Shown: in pieces, positions 1-9,213 of the stretch | Position numbering within the stretch: position 1 is the first letter of the stretch | Layout: every line of letters starts with the position of its first letter | NCBI GenBank assembly: GCA_017531385.1 | Contig: JAFXLD010000046.1 | Coordinates: 1 to 34,486, forward strand | Length of the DNA stretch: 34,486 bases | Reading direction: 5' to 3' | Source: Clostridia bacterium | GTDB taxonomy: Bacteria; Bacillota; Clostridia; Oscillospirales; Acutalibacteraceae | Made by a program: the position numbers and the translations under genes | Notes under the pieces: generated by a model | What the model was told of the DNA's origin: nothing | Seen by the model: the letters and a program-made list of their open reading frames with translations, nothing else | Database searches by the model: none

Positions 1-141
1 ATAATGCAGATGAAGTAAAAATGGCGGTATATAGCAAAAACTTCAATTTCTTTAATGGAGCGTAGCGGAACAAGCACGAAGTGCTTCCGACACTCCTAAC
101 TCCTAACTTCTAACTCCTAACTATTCGATAAATTATTGTTT
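1..141. repeat. Dispersed MITE-like repeat, left copy (truncated by the window edge)
   Basis: Positions 1-93 align with 34396-34486 in the same orientation (70 of 93 aligned columns identical by hand count). They include a hairpin with arms 72-77 and 81-86 and a GAA loop. A CTCCTAA heptamer array follows at 93-120, then ACTATT. Positions 126-141 (CGATAAATTATTGTTT) are the exact reverse complement of 34303-34318, which lies at the opposite end of the other copy. Positions 93-141 therefore look like the right terminal inverted repeat of a non-autonomous element whose left part lies outside the window. There is no coding capacity and no transposase. Confidence 0.75.
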
Positions 142-157
142 TTCTTTAACACTAAAC

Positions 158-187
158 AAACCGTACTTCCTTTTGGAAATACGGTTA
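158..187 (-). terminator. Rho-independent terminator of the Gfo/Idh/MocA gene
   Basis: The arms AACCGTA (159-165) and TACGGTT (180-186) pair. Inside them TTCC and GGAA pair across a four-base loop. On the minus strand the hairpin is followed by TTTGTTT. It sits just past the stop codon at 193 and separates the gene from the repeat. Confidence 0.7.
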
Positions 188-192
188 TCTTT

Positions 193-1179
193 CTATCGGG
201 CTGATTTATAAAGTTCATCAACAATTTTAACAGCGATACTTCCTGATTTTCCGTTCACAAGGAACTCTTTTTTATTTATAACACAATCATAGAAATCATC
301 AATGATTATTTTATGGCTTGTACCCCAGTAATTTTTTGCATCTGACGATTTTTTCAGAGCAATGACTTCCCTGTTACCGTTTTCATCGGTAATAACAAGG
401 TCATCATACATAACGGCTTTACCCTTTTCAAAAAGGATTTCAAGAAAAACAGAAGAGTTTGCTTTGTAACACAAAGTTCCGTAAAAAAGGGCTTCCACAC
501 CGTTTGAAAACTTAATGAGTGCATCGGCAGTGTCTTCTGTTTCGACCTTACCTTTAAGCCTTTTCTGTGAAATACTGCCGTCAACAGACACAACTTCATC
601 ATCAACGAGCCATTGCATAAGGTCAAGGGTATGAATACACTGATTAATTATAACACCGCCACCCTCTTTTTTAAGAGTACCGTGCCAGTCATCTGAATAA
701 TATTCTTCATCTCTGTCCCATGTTACATTACCTTTGACAGCCACTATTTTACCGAGCTTTTCACTCTTTACAAGGTCTTTGAGATACTGAGAAGAAAGAT
801 TATATCTGTTTTGAAAACAAGCCGCAAGATAAACATTATTCTGCTTTGCACATTCGCACATTCTGACAGCATCCTCATAGTGTATTGCAAGAGGTTTTTC
901 GCAGAAAACGTGTTTTCCTTTTTTCATTGCAGTTATTGCCATTTGAGCATGAAGAAAATGAGGTGTACAGATGTGAAGAATATCAAAATCTGCGTCATTC
1001 ATCATTTCATCGAAAGAATAAAATGGTTTTATATTATACTTTTCTGCAATAGCATCTGCTTTTTCGGGGACATTGTCACAACAAGCAACTAGAATGCTGT
1101 TTTCATTTTCAAATGCTGCTTCAAAATGTCTTTTACTGACATTTCCGCAACCTACAATTGCAATTCTGAGTTTATCCAT
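193..1179 (-). CDS. Gfo/Idh/MocA family oxidoreductase
   Basis: This is a predicted cytosolic NAD(P)-dependent sugar or cyclitol dehydrogenase of 328 residues, a normal length for the family. The N-terminal Rossmann motif is GCGNVS (10-15). The EKP motif at 94-96 holds the catalytic lysine K95. The second half has INQCIH: His183 is kept, but the acidic residue four positions earlier in myo-inositol dehydrogenases is Asn179, as in many generic family members. The substrate is therefore open. A scyllo-inositol or other sugar dehydrogenase is possible given the neighbouring iol genes, but this is inference. The gene has its own consensus promoter and lies beyond the terminator of the iolG operon, so it is a separate monocistronic unit. 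The start is an ATG with a weak AGAAG-type ribosome site. Confidence 0.88.
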   Translation of the reverse strand: MDKLRIAIVGCGNVSKRHFEAAFENENSILVACCDNVPEKADAIAEKYNIKPFYSFDEMMNDADFDILHICTPHFLHAQMAITAMKKGKHVFCEKPLAIHYEDAVRMCECAKQNNVYLAACFQNRYNLSSQYLKDLVKSEKLGKIVAVKGNVTWDRDEEYYSDDWHGTLKKEGGGVIINQCIHTLDLMQWLVDDEVVSVDGSISQKRLKGKVETEDTADALIKFSNGVEALFYGTLCYKANSSVFLEILFEKGKAVMYDDLVITDENGNREVIALKKSSDAKNYWGTSHKIIIDDFYDCVINKKEFLVNGKSGSIAVKIVDELYKSAR

Positions 1180-1202
1180 AGAATATCACTTCTTTCGAAG
1201 AT

Positions 1203-1231
1203 ATTATATAATAGGCAAACAAAGTTTTCAA
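1203..1231 (-). promoter_or_regulatory. Sigma-A promoter of the Gfo/Idh/MocA gene
   Basis: On the minus strand there is TTGAAA (1226-1231), a 17-bp spacer and TATAAT (1203-1208), 24 bp upstream of the start codon. The -10 box is a perfect match and the -35 box has one or two deviations. It lies downstream of the iolG terminator, so the gene should be transcribed independently. Confidence 0.8.
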
Positions 1232-1240
1232 GTAAATTTA

Positions 1241-1271
1241 AAAAAAATCAGACCGCCAAAATGACGGTCTG
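1241..1271 (-). terminator. Rho-independent terminator of the iol operon
   Basis: CAGACCG (1249-1255) pairs with CGGTCTG (1265-1271), extended by one C-G pair after a mismatch, with an AT-rich loop. On the minus strand it is followed by a run of seven T (complement of 1241-1247). It lies 10 bp after the iolG stop codon and closes the iolC-to-iolG operon. Confidence 0.9.
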
Positions 1272-1281
1272 AAAATTTTTA

Positions 1282-2289
1282 TTACTGAATTTCTGAAAGC
1301 TTGACAGGTCTGCCTTCGTTTGCTGATTTTTCAGCAGCAAGAGCGATCTTGACAGACTGAAGACCTGCATGAATACCGACAGGTGTTTCCTTGTTGTTTA
1401 CACAGCAATCAACAAACTGTCTTACTTCTTCTGAGAAAGATCCCATATATCTTTCAAGGAAGAAATAGAGCGGTTTCTCACCTGTAACACCGTTAACATC
1501 TGAAACAACCGCAGTTGAAAGTGTATCGTTAGCAGTTGCAACCATACCCTTTGAACCGAAAAGCTCCGCTCTCTGGTCATAGCCGTACATTGCCTGACGG
1601 GAGTTATCAATAACTGCAAGAGCACCGTTTTCCATTTTCATAGAAATGATGGCTGTATCAAAATCACCGTATTCACGGATACCGGGATTGATAAGAGCAT
1701 CAGCATAAACATAAAGTTCTTCAACATCACTGTTTGTAAGGAAGCAAGCCATATCAAAATCGTGAATTGTCATATCAAGAAAGATGCTTGCAGCACAATA
1801 GCCGACAGGTGGTGCCTGAGGGTCACGTGATGTAATTTTAAGAATCTGTGCATCACCGATTCTGCCTTCATCGTAAGCCTTACGGACTGCTGCAAAGTTG
1901 TGGTCAAAACGACGATTAAAGCCAACCTGAAATTTAACCTCGGAATGAGCCTTAAGAGCATCTGCAATTTCAAGAATCTTATCTACTGTGTTTGCAAGAG
2001 GCTTTTCACAGAAAACATGCTTGCCTGCATTGATTGCTTCAATTGAAATAGGAGCATGAGTATCAGTTGAAGAACAAACAAGAACTGCATCAATTGTTTC
2101 ATCTTCAATGATTTTCTTATAATCTGTATAGATTTTTTCAACACCGAAGCCCTCACAAAAAGACTTTGTTTCGTCATTCATAAAGGGGTCTGCAATTGCA
2201 GTTACAACAGCATTCTTTACGTGATATGAAATTGATTCAAGGTGAACCTTGCCGATGCGTCCTGCACCGATAATACCGATATTAAGCAT
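1282..2289 (-). CDS. iolG: Myo-inositol 2-dehydrogenase IolG
   Basis: Oxidises myo-inositol to 2-keto-myo-inositol (scyllo-inosose) with NAD+, the first step of inositol catabolism, in the cytosol. It has 335 residues, the usual length. The Rossmann motif is GAGRIG (8-13). The catalytic set matches Bacillus IolG almost residue for residue: K96 in EKP (95-97), D172 in LDMTIHDFD, and H176. GFNRRFD (123-129) is also typical. It is the last gene of the iolC operon, 33 bp after iolA, and is followed directly by a strong terminator. The ribosome site is AAAGGA, about 10 bp before the ATG. The catalytic Asp/His pair and the operon context make inositol a far better substrate call here than for the neighbouring paralogue at 193-1179. 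Confidence 0.93.
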   Translation of the reverse strand: MLNIGIIGAGRIGKVHLESISYHVKNAVVTAIADPFMNDETKSFCEGFGVEKIYTDYKKIIEDETIDAVLVCSSTDTHAPISIEAINAGKHVFCEKPLANTVDKILEIADALKAHSEVKFQVGFNRRFDHNFAAVRKAYDEGRIGDAQILKITSRDPQAPPVGYCAASIFLDMTIHDFDMACFLTNSDVEELYVYADALINPGIREYGDFDTAIISMKMENGALAVIDNSRQAMYGYDQRAELFGSKGMVATANDTLSTAVVSDVNGVTGEKPLYFFLERYMGSFSEEVRQFVDCCVNNKETPVGIHAGLQSVKIALAAEKSANEGRPVKLSEIQ

Positions 2290-2322
2290 AATTATTTTTT
2301 CCTTTCACATATTATTAAAAAA

Positions 2323-3825
2323 TCAGATTGTGCCGTCCCATGTGCTGACTTCAAGGGCTTTCTTTTCGTCCTCTGAGAACCAGTGTGTTGTAACAGCTTT
2401 GCTCTCTGTATAGAAACGGTATGCATCCTTGCCGAGACAGTGAAGATCACCGAAGAATGACTGCTTGTGACCTGAGAACGGGAAGAAACCAACAGGCACA
2501 GGGATACCTACATTGATACCAACCTGACCGCCGTGTGTATGACGGGCAAATTCTCTTCCGTAGTAACCGCTCTGAGTATAGATAACAGAACCGTTAGCAT
2601 AAGGGCTGTCATTCATAATCTTAAGACCTTCTTCAAAGTTCTTGCAACGCTTGATGCAAAGAACAGGTCCGAAAACTTCATCTCTGCCGATTGTCATGTC
2701 TTCTGTTACATGGTCAAAGATTGTGGGACCAACGAAATAGCCGTTTTCGTAGCCTTCAACGACGCAGTTTCTGCCGTCAAGAACAAGAGTTGCACCCTCT
2801 GCAACACCTTTGTCGATGTCTGCAATAACTTCTTCATAGTGCTTTTTGTATGTAATGGGTCCGAGCTTTGACTCTTTATCCCATGAGGGACCGACCTTGA
2901 TTTTTGATGCCTGTTTTTTGAGTTCTTTAACGAACTTATCTGCAATGCTCTCTTCAACAACACAGCAAGAAAGAGCCATACATCTCTGACCTGCACAGCC
3001 GTATGCAGAGTTAATAACACCTGCAACTGTTCTTTCAAGAGCACAGTCTTCCATAACAAGTGCATGGTTCTTTGCCTGACAGAGAGCCTGAACTCTCTTG
3101 CCTGCAGATGCGGCTCTTTCATAGACTTTAAGACCTACGGGAGTTGAACCGACAAAGGTAACACCTACAACATCGGGATGATCAAGAATTGTGTTTACTT
3201 CGTTTCTTGAGCATGTAACGATATTGATAACACCGTCGGGAATGCCTGCTTCCTTATAAATCTTTGCAAACATCATAGCTGTTTTGGGTGTGAATGATGC
3301 AGCTTTGAGAACCATTGTGTTACCGCATGCAACACAAGTGGGTGCCATCCAGCCGAAAGGAATCATTGCAGGGAAATTAACAGGAACGATACCTGCAAAA
3401 ACACCCATTGCTTCACGGTATTTAACTGTATCATAACCTGTTGAAGCATCCATAAGGCTTTCACCCATCATAAGTGAAGGAACCTGAGTTGCAAGTTCTG
3501 TGCCTTCTTTTGCCTTGAGAACATCACCCTCTGCTTCGCTCCATACCTTGCCGTTTTCCTTTGCAACACACATTGTGAGCTCTTCCATATTCTGCATGAT
3601 AAGATCACGGACTTTGTACATTATCTGTGCTCTCTTGATTGCGGGAGTTGCTCTCCATACGGGGAATGCAGCCTTAGCAGCCGCAATTGCTTCAAGCACT
3701 TCGTCATTTGTACAGCAGGGTGCCTGACCTGTCACTTCGCCTGTGCTGGGATTATGAAGGTCATACCAGACCTCAGTCTTGGAATCCCTGAATTCACCGT
3801 TTACAAAATACTGTAATTTTTCCAT
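2323..3825 (-). CDS. iolA: CoA-acylating malonate/methylmalonate semialdehyde dehydrogenase
   Basis: Converts malonic semialdehyde, the C3 product of inositol breakdown, to acetyl-CoA and CO2 with NAD+ and CoA. It belongs to the aldehyde dehydrogenase superfamily (MmsA/IolA) and has 500 residues, the normal length. The cofactor region contains IVPVNFPAMIPFGWMAP (146-162), the Rossmann turn reads FVGSTPVG (224-231), and the catalytic cysteine is C282 in GCAGQRCMAL. An AGGAG ribosome site lies 7 bp before the ATG. It lies between iolE (13 bp upstream) and iolG (33 bp downstream), as expected for the last step of the pathway. Valine catabolism is the alternative role of this family, but the operon supports the inositol role. 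Confidence 0.93.
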   Translation of the reverse strand: MEKLQYFVNGEFRDSKTEVWYDLHNPSTGEVTGQAPCCTNDEVLEAIAAAKAAFPVWRATPAIKRAQIMYKVRDLIMQNMEELTMCVAKENGKVWSEAEGDVLKAKEGTELATQVPSLMMGESLMDASTGYDTVKYREAMGVFAGIVPVNFPAMIPFGWMAPTCVACGNTMVLKAASFTPKTAMMFAKIYKEAGIPDGVINIVTCSRNEVNTILDHPDVVGVTFVGSTPVGLKVYERAASAGKRVQALCQAKNHALVMEDCALERTVAGVINSAYGCAGQRCMALSCCVVEESIADKFVKELKKQASKIKVGPSWDKESKLGPITYKKHYEEVIADIDKGVAEGATLVLDGRNCVVEGYENGYFVGPTIFDHVTEDMTIGRDEVFGPVLCIKRCKNFEEGLKIMNDSPYANGSVIYTQSGYYGREFARHTHGGQVGINVGIPVPVGFFPFSGHKQSFFGDLHCLGKDAYRFYTESKAVTTHWFSEDEKKALEVSTWDGTI

Positions 3826-3838
3826 TTCTACTCTCCTA

Positions 3839-4732
3839 TTAAAGTCCTGATTTTTCTCTTATATATTTTCTTGCTTTTACTGCATATTCAAAAGGATTTG
3901 CCTTTGCGGGATCCTGTTCGGCTTCAACAAGAACATAACCTTCATAGTCATTTTCTTCAAGCACCTTGAAAATTGGCTCAAAATCAATTGCACCGTCACC
4001 GGGAACTGTGAATGTACCCATTCTTACGCCTTCAAGGAAGCTGAGGCCGTTTTTCTTGACTTCAGCAACAACTTCGGGACGGATATCCTTGAGATGAACG
4101 TGCTTGATTCTGTTTATGTACTTTTTAAGAACTGCCATGTAATCTTCACCGCAGTATGCAAGATGACCTGAGTCAAAAAGAAGATTGAACAGTTCGGGAT
4201 CTGTGTTTTCCATAAGTCTGTCGATTTCTTCTGCTGTCTGTACAACAGTACCCATATGATGATGGAATGTGAGAGTGATTCCCATATCCTTTGCAACTTT
4301 ACCGAGTTTATTAAGACCTGTGCAGAGCATATCCCACTCTTCATCATTCATAACATACTTTTCATCAAAAACAGCCTTGTCTGTGCCCTGGATTGAATGT
4401 CCCTGCTCGGAAACACCTACAACCTTTGCACCCATAGCCTTAAGGAATGTTATGTGCTTGATAAAATCAGCCTCTGTTTCTTCATAAGGCTTTGTTGTAA
4501 GGAATGTCGAAAACCATGCGTTGCAGATCTGAATTCCTCTGATGTCAAGATACTTGTGAAGTTCATCGGGATCTTTGGGATATTTGTTGCCGACTTCACA
4601 ACCTGTGAAGCCTGCAAGTGCCATTTCTGATACACACTGCTGGAATGTGTTTTCAGCACCGAGATCGGGAAGATCGTCATTTGTCCATGCAATCGGAGCT
4701 ATACCGAGTTTTACTTTGTTTTTATCAAGCAT
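3839..4732 (-). CDS. iolE: Inosose dehydratase IolE
   Basis: Dehydrates 2-keto-myo-inositol to 3D-(3,5/4)-trihydroxycyclohexane-1,2-dione, the second step of the pathway. It is a metal-dependent TIM-barrel enzyme of the xylose isomerase-like (AP endonuclease 2) fold. Conserved stretches are GCEVGNKYP near residue 44, CNAWFSTF near 70, the FHHHMGTVV strand, [14 protein letters not shown], and HVHLKDIR. A longer reading frame extends upstream into iolD, but I choose the ATG at 4732. It has a GAGGAAG ribosome site inside the last iolD codons, gives 297 residues (the length of characterised IolE proteins), and leaves one base between the iolD stop and this start, indicating translational coupling. 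Confidence 0.93.
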   Translation of the reverse strand: MLDKNKVKLGIAPIAWTNDDLPDLGAENTFQQCVSEMALAGFTGCEVGNKYPKDPDELHKYLDIRGIQICNAWFSTFLTTKPYEETEADFIKHITFLKAMGAKVVGVSEQGHSIQGTDKAVFDEKYVMNDEEWDMLCTGLNKLGKVAKDMGITLTFHHHMGTVVQTAEEIDRLMENTDPELFNLLFDSGHLAYCGEDYMAVLKKYINRIKHVHLKDIRPEVVAEVKKNGLSFLEGVRMGTFTVPGDGAIDFEPIFKVLEENDYEGYVLVEAEQDPAKANPFEYAVKARKYIREKSGL

Positions 4733-4733
4733 A

Positions 4734-6650
4734 TTAATACTTCCTCGCTTTTTTGAGATTTTCAGTTTTATTTTTATAGGCTTCCCTGACACTTTCACTG
4801 TCGGACACTGATGCAAGACCTACATTCCACCATGCACCGTAACCGTCTGTCATTGATTTGGGAAGAACTTTTATATCAATAAGTGTTGAAACTGTCTGTT
4901 TCTTACTGTCTTCAAGGGCAAATGCCAGGTCTTCAAGAGTTTTTACGGTGTATGTCTTAGCACCGTAACCTGCTGCACTCATTGCAAAATCCATGGGCAT
5001 AAGATCGCCGAGAAGCTTGCCGTTTTTATCTCTTTTTCTGAACTCTGTTGCAAGATTTCCGATACCGTTGCTCATCTGAAGATTATTGATACAACCAAAA
5101 CCTGAGTTATCAAAAATAAGCACATTTATCTTTGCATTTTCCTGAATTGATGTTACAAGCTCAGAGTGAAGCATAAGATAACCGCCGTCACCGCAGAAAG
5201 CATAAACTTCTCTGTCGGGCTTAGCAAGCTTTGCACCGAATGCACCTGCAATCTCATACCCCATACATGAATAGCCGTATTCCATGTTGTATGTATAAAG
5301 GCTTTCGGATGTCCACATTCTCTGCATATCACCGGGAAGTGAGCCTGATGCCGCAACTGCCACTGCATCTTTGTCGATGTTGTTTCTGATGTAGCTGAGA
5401 GCCTGAGTCTGAGTCAGAGCTGAGCCGTACATTTCAACAAATTCGGGAATTGTCTTATCGTAACGTGCTTCGATAAGAGGCTTGAAGTTTTCATCGTATG
5501 TATATGATGAAAGCATATCCATTTCATCATTCCATGCTTTTTTAGCATTGTCGAATTCGTCTGTATATTCACTCTTATAGCCTTTTGCTGAAAGAACTTC
5601 GGTGAGTTTAAGGAGTGTTGCTTTTGCATCACCGACAGCCTTCGTTGCACCTAATTTATATGCATCAAATCGTGATGTATTGATTGTTACAATCTTCTTT
5701 TCGGGATAAAGTGACTTTGAAGCTGTTGTAAAATCTGAAAAACGAGTGCCGATACCGATGATACAGTCAGCAATCTTTGCTACATCGTTGCCTGATGAGT
5801 TACCTGTAACACCGACACCGCCCATATTGTAACGGTTTGATGAGAATGTTGCACTCTTACCTGCCTGTGTTTCACCGTAAGGAATGTTGAACTTTTCGCA
5901 GAAATCAACAAGCGCCTGACCTGCTTCGGAATATCTTACACCACCGCCGCAAATGACCATGGGTTTCTTGGATGATGCGATTACTTCTGCAATATCCTCA
6001 ATTTCTTCATCGGGAGCTGTCACTCTTGTGATTCTGTGAACTCTCTTTCTGAAGAATTCTTCGGGATAATCATATGCCTCACCCTCAACATCCTGACAAA
6101 GAGAAATACACACAGCACCTGTGCATGAGGGGTCTGTAAGAACACGCATTGCATTTATCATAGCTGACATAAGCTGTTCGGGACGAGCGATTCTGTCCCA
6201 GTATCTGCAAACGGGTTTGAATGCGTCATTTGTTGTGATAGCCAGTGAATAGGGCTGTTCAAACTGCTGAAGAACAGGGTCAGGCTGACGGGTTGAGAAT
6301 GTGTCAGCTGTGAAAAGAAGAAGAGGAACATTGTTAACTGTTGCAGTAGCCGCTGCAGTTACCATGTTTGCACTGCCGGGTCCGATTGATGAAGAACATG
6401 CAATGATTCTTCTTCTGTTGTTTTCTTTTGCATAAGCTGTTGCAGCGTGAGCCATACCCTGTTCATTTTTACCCTGATAAACACGGAGTGAACCGGGATT
6501 TTCGTCAAGAGCCTGACCGAGACCTACAACAATACCGTGTCCGAAAACAGTAAAAATACCGTCTACGAACTTATTTTCCTTGCCGTCAAAGGAAACATAC
6601 TGATTGTCAAGGAACTTTACAAGCGCCTGTGCTGTTGTCATTACGGGCAT
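4734..6650 (-). CDS. iolD: 3D-(3,5/4)-trihydroxycyclohexane-1,2-dione hydrolase IolD
   Basis: A thiamine diphosphate enzyme that opens the ring of the diketone made by IolE, giving 5-deoxy-glucuronate. It has 638 residues with the three-part acetolactate synthase-like layout: an N-terminal PYR domain with the TPP-activating glutamate E63 in [11 protein letters not shown], a middle domain near 215-350, and a C-terminal PP domain with GDG (487-489) and the matching Asn515 in FDNSGFG, the Mg/TPP diphosphate-binding motif. The N-terminus ([16 protein letters not shown]) is family-typical. The first ATG is chosen because AGGAGG lies 7 bp upstream; the ATG three codons later would be too far. It is 12 bp downstream of iolB and 1 bp upstream of iolE. 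Confidence 0.95.
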   Translation of the reverse strand: MPVMTTAQALVKFLDNQYVSFDGKENKFVDGIFTVFGHGIVVGLGQALDENPGSLRVYQGKNEQGMAHAATAYAKENNRRRIIACSSSIGPGSANMVTAAATATVNNVPLLLFTADTFSTRQPDPVLQQFEQPYSLAITTNDAFKPVCRYWDRIARPEQLMSAMINAMRVLTDPSCTGAVCISLCQDVEGEAYDYPEEFFRKRVHRITRVTAPDEEIEDIAEVIASSKKPMVICGGGVRYSEAGQALVDFCEKFNIPYGETQAGKSATFSSNRYNMGGVGVTGNSSGNDVAKIADCIIGIGTRFSDFTTASKSLYPEKKIVTINTSRFDAYKLGATKAVGDAKATLLKLTEVLSAKGYKSEYTDEFDNAKKAWNDEMDMLSSYTYDENFKPLIEARYDKTIPEFVEMYGSALTQTQALSYIRNNIDKDAVAVAASGSLPGDMQRMWTSESLYTYNMEYGYSCMGYEIAGAFGAKLAKPDREVYAFCGDGGYLMLHSELVTSIQENAKINVLIFDNSGFGCINNLQMSNGIGNLATEFRKRDKNGKLLGDLMPMDFAMSAAGYGAKTYTVKTLEDLAFALEDSKKQTVSTLIDIKVLPKSMTDGYGAWWNVGLASVSDSESVREAYKNKTENLKKARKY

Positions 6651-6662
6651 ATAATAACCTCC

Positions 6663-7433
6663 TTATACTTTTGTGAGCCATTCATGCTCGGGAGAAACAA
6701 ATCTTGTTGTTTTATACCACGGATCACCGTCAAGGTGACGGATCATCCATACATAATACATATTATAACCGGGTGCTACCACCTGCTGATGGTCTTCACC
6801 GTCATGAATAAAGCAAGCTGAAGAGTCAACACTCTTATAAACTTCGTCTGCATTGAAACAAGCTCCGAAGCCCTGAGGTTTATCGAATCTGTAATAATAA
6901 ACTTCGGGCTGAGGATGATGGTGAGGCGGATAACTTGACCATCTGCCGGGTTTATTGAAAACTTCACCCATAACCATATTTGAATAAGGTGCATTGTCGG
7001 GGTCAAACATTGTGGAAACAACTCTGTGTCCTGCACCGTCCCACTGTCCTTTTCCGAATTCCTGATAAAGACAATTATCGGGATTATAAAAAACAGGCAG
7101 GAACTCTTTATCATTGTCTGTTTGCTGAATCACAATTTCGCTGTCCTCATCTGCCGTAACAGTGAACTGTGTATTTTTTGAAGCATGAAGACAATATGGT
7201 TTCATTTCAAAGGGGTCTTTTCTCTTTCCGCTTTCTTTGTGACCGTTCCATTCAAAAGTAACGGCTCCGGCAACGAGCAACACTGCAGTTTCATCTTCTT
7301 TTTCAAAGAATGAAATACTCTCCCCTGCTTTAAGATATTTTATCCTGATTGTCATAAGCATATCGGCATTTTTGCCGTTTCTCTCACACAGGATTTTCTC
7401 GTTATTTTCATTTAATACGGGTACTTCAAACAT
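6663..7433 (-). CDS. iolB: 5-deoxy-glucuronate isomerase IolB
   Basis: Isomerises 5-deoxy-glucuronate to 2-deoxy-5-keto-gluconate, the substrate of IolC. It is a bicupin of the KduI/IolB family with 256 residues, close to the usual length of about 270. The metal-binding cupin motif is visible as PPHHHPQPEVYYYR, with H171-H173 and E177 as likely ligands, followed by KPQGFG. The ribosome site GAAGGTG lies 7 bp before the ATG, inside the end of the preceding gene, whose stop codon abuts this start with no gap. That tight join places the DUF218 gene firmly in the same transcript. Confidence 0.93.
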   Translation of the reverse strand: MFEVPVLNENNEKILCERNGKNADMLMTIRIKYLKAGESISFFEKEDETAVLLVAGAVTFEWNGHKESGKRKDPFEMKPYCLHASKNTQFTVTADEDSEIVIQQTDNDKEFLPVFYNPDNCLYQEFGKGQWDGAGHRVVSTMFDPDNAPYSNMVMGEVFNKPGRWSSYPPHHHPQPEVYYYRFDKPQGFGACFNADEVYKSVDSSACFIHDGEDHQQVVAPGYNMYYVWMIRHLDGDPWYKTTRFVSPEHEWLTKV

Positions 7434-8153
7434 TTATGCACCTTCTTTGTCATTTGTAATATCACCGTTACCGCTTATCGGAATAGCTTCACCGAGATAA
7501 GTCGGAACGGGATTGAGTCTTACATATATAAATTCTTTATTTCTTGCAAGAAATTCTCTTATCGTGTTGTAAATGTTAGTATCAACGGCATAAGGTCTGA
7601 GCTGACTGTCTACACCATATGCTTCAAGACCTAAATATTCTGCGACATAAATTGCTCTGTGGAGATGATATTTCTGAGAAATAATAATTATCTTTTTTGC
7701 CTGAAAAACATCTCTTGCACGGTACATGGATTCATAGGTTGAAAAGCCGGCATGGTCCATAAAAATATCTTCTGACGGAACACCCTTTTCCTTTGCATAA
7801 GCTTTCATGGCGTTCACTTCGTCATAATTATCCTGACCGTGGTCGCCACTCATGAGGATTTTCGGAGCTGAGCCGAGTTCATAAAGCTTAATGCCCGTCA
7901 ATACTCTGTCTTCGAGCATGTGACTTAGTGTCGTGCCGTGCACACCTGCACCAAGCACAAGTATGCAGTCAACATCTCTGAGTTCTGCAGATTCCTCTGA
8001 TGTCAGAATCTTGTCTTTTGTTGAGTTAACCATATATGCATTTATACTCAGAGCATATATACCCACAAGAACAGCCAGACAGAATATAACAATCAAAAAT
8101 ATTATCATAACTTTAAAGCCTTTCGGCAATTCCATGAATTTATTTTTAAGCAC
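7434..8153 (-). CDS. YdcF/SanA/ElyC-type DUF218 membrane protein
   Basis: One N-terminal membrane helix (about residues 14-38) is followed by a DUF218 domain, probably facing outward. Family landmarks are LVLGAGV (about 65-71), the DHAGFSTYES segment (about 133-142) and QKYHLHRA (about 160-167), the YH..RA signature. DUF218 proteins are linked to envelope and peptidoglycan functions; the biochemical activity is not established. I choose the GTG at 8153, giving 239 residues: GGGGAG lies about 10 bp upstream and the overlap with the iolC stop is 8 bp, a standard coupled arrangement. A longer reading frame would need a TTG deep inside iolC. Being inserted between iolC and iolB is unusual for inositol operons. 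Confidence 0.8.
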   Translation of the reverse strand: MLKNKFMELPKGFKVMIIFLIVIFCLAVLVGIYALSINAYMVNSTKDKILTSEESAELRDVDCILVLGAGVHGTTLSHMLEDRVLTGIKLYELGSAPKILMSGDHGQDNYDEVNAMKAYAKEKGVPSEDIFMDHAGFSTYESMYRARDVFQAKKIIIISQKYHLHRAIYVAEYLGLEAYGVDSQLRPYAVDTNIYNTIREFLARNKEFIYVRLNPVPTYLGEAIPISGNGDITNDKEGA

Positions 8154-9162
8154 GGGCAACCATCTCCCCGTAAAGTGCCTTTTCCTCTGCAATGAATTTT
8201 TCTACAGCTTCAAGTGAAGGCATTGCAGCAGAACAGCTATGAGCAGAAACGAGCATTGATGCTGATGCTGAGCCGTATTCGAGAGCTTCGATAAGCTCAC
8301 ATCCGTCTATGAGTGCTCTGATGAATGATGAAGCATAGCCGTCACCGCCGCCGAAGCCTTTGAGCATCTGAACAGGGAAAGGCTTGATTGAATAGCTGTT
8401 GCCGTCATTTGTATAAGCTGTTGAGCCGTCTTTGCCATGTTTGATAACAACGATCTTTGCACCGTATGAACACCAGAGCTTTGCACTCTCTTCGTCAGTT
8501 GCGCACACACCTGTTATAGCCTCAGTAAGGTTAAATTCTTCACGAGAACCTAAAATAATATCTGCGTTTCTTGCTACCATTGAATAGTAAACGGAAATTT
8601 CATCCTTGTTCTTCCATGTGTATGAACGGTAGTCAATATCAAAAATGAGAGGAATGTTGTTTTTCTTTGCAAGCATCATAGCCTTGAGAGCTGCCTCTCT
8701 TGAGGGTGACTGACAGAGGGCTGTACCTGAAATAAGAAGAGCCTTTGTTCTCTTGATGTAATCTTCATCAACATCATCGGGGTGAAGCATAAGGTCTGCA
8801 ACACCTTCACGGTACATCAGGATACTGCTTTCTTTGGGGCTTTTTATCTCAGTAAATGTAAGACCAAGATTTTCACCGTTTTTGCATCTTGTGATGTGGC
8901 TTACATCAATACCGTCATTTTTGAAATAATTGATAACATAATCACCGAACTGGTCATCGGACACCTTGCCGATAAAACCGACTTTCTTTCCGAGTCTTGC
9001 CATGCCGACAGCAATGTTTGCAGGTGAACCACCAACATATTTATTGAAATTACTGCTTTCGGAAAGAGGTTTGTTCATATCTGTAGGATTGAAGTCAATG
9101 GCAACTCTGCCGAGAGGAATCAGGTCAAATTCTTTTGTATTGTCAAATTCAATGTATTTCAT
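8146..9162 (-). CDS. iolC: 5-dehydro-2-deoxygluconokinase IolC
   Basis: Phosphorylates 2-deoxy-5-keto-gluconate with ATP, giving the substrate of the IolJ aldolase. It is a PfkB/ribokinase-family protein of 338 residues. The N-terminal PfkB motif is GGSPANIAVGMARLG (44-58). The C-terminal motif is FGGGDGYASSF, with G271-D274 as the anion hole and catalytic Asp274; the usual GAGD reads GGGD here. The start is the ATG at 9162 with AGGAG 8 bp upstream; an upstream in-frame extension has no ribosome site and lies in the promoter region. It is the first gene of the iolC-X-iolB-iolD-iolE-iolA-iolG operon. Confidence 0.93.
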   Translation of the reverse strand: MKYIEFDNTKEFDLIPLGRVAIDFNPTDMNKPLSESSNFNKYVGGSPANIAVGMARLGKKVGFIGKVSDDQFGDYVINYFKNDGIDVSHITRCKNGENLGLTFTEIKSPKESSILMYREGVADLMLHPDDVDEDYIKRTKALLISGTALCQSPSREAALKAMMLAKKNNIPLIFDIDYRSYTWKNKDEISVYYSMVARNADIILGSREEFNLTEAITGVCATDEESAKLWCSYGAKIVVIKHGKDGSTAYTNDGNSYSIKPFPVQMLKGFGGGDGYASSFIRALIDGCELIEALEYGSASASMLVSAHSCSAAMPSLEAVEKFIAEEKALYGEMVARA

Positions 9163-9213
9163 TACGCTCTCCTTTTCACCCTGAATATGGTCAGAAACAG
9201 GGATTTTACGTAT

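Noticed and set aside
93-125. Short heptamer array that could suggest a CRISPR or a minisatellite.
   Set aside because: There are no spacers and only four to five units; the array matches an inverted array in the other repeat copy and is better explained as part of that element.
4733-4816. Upstream extension of the IolE reading frame by 28 codons.
   Set aside because: It lies inside iolD, has no ribosome site, and the internal ATG with GAGGAAG gives the family length.
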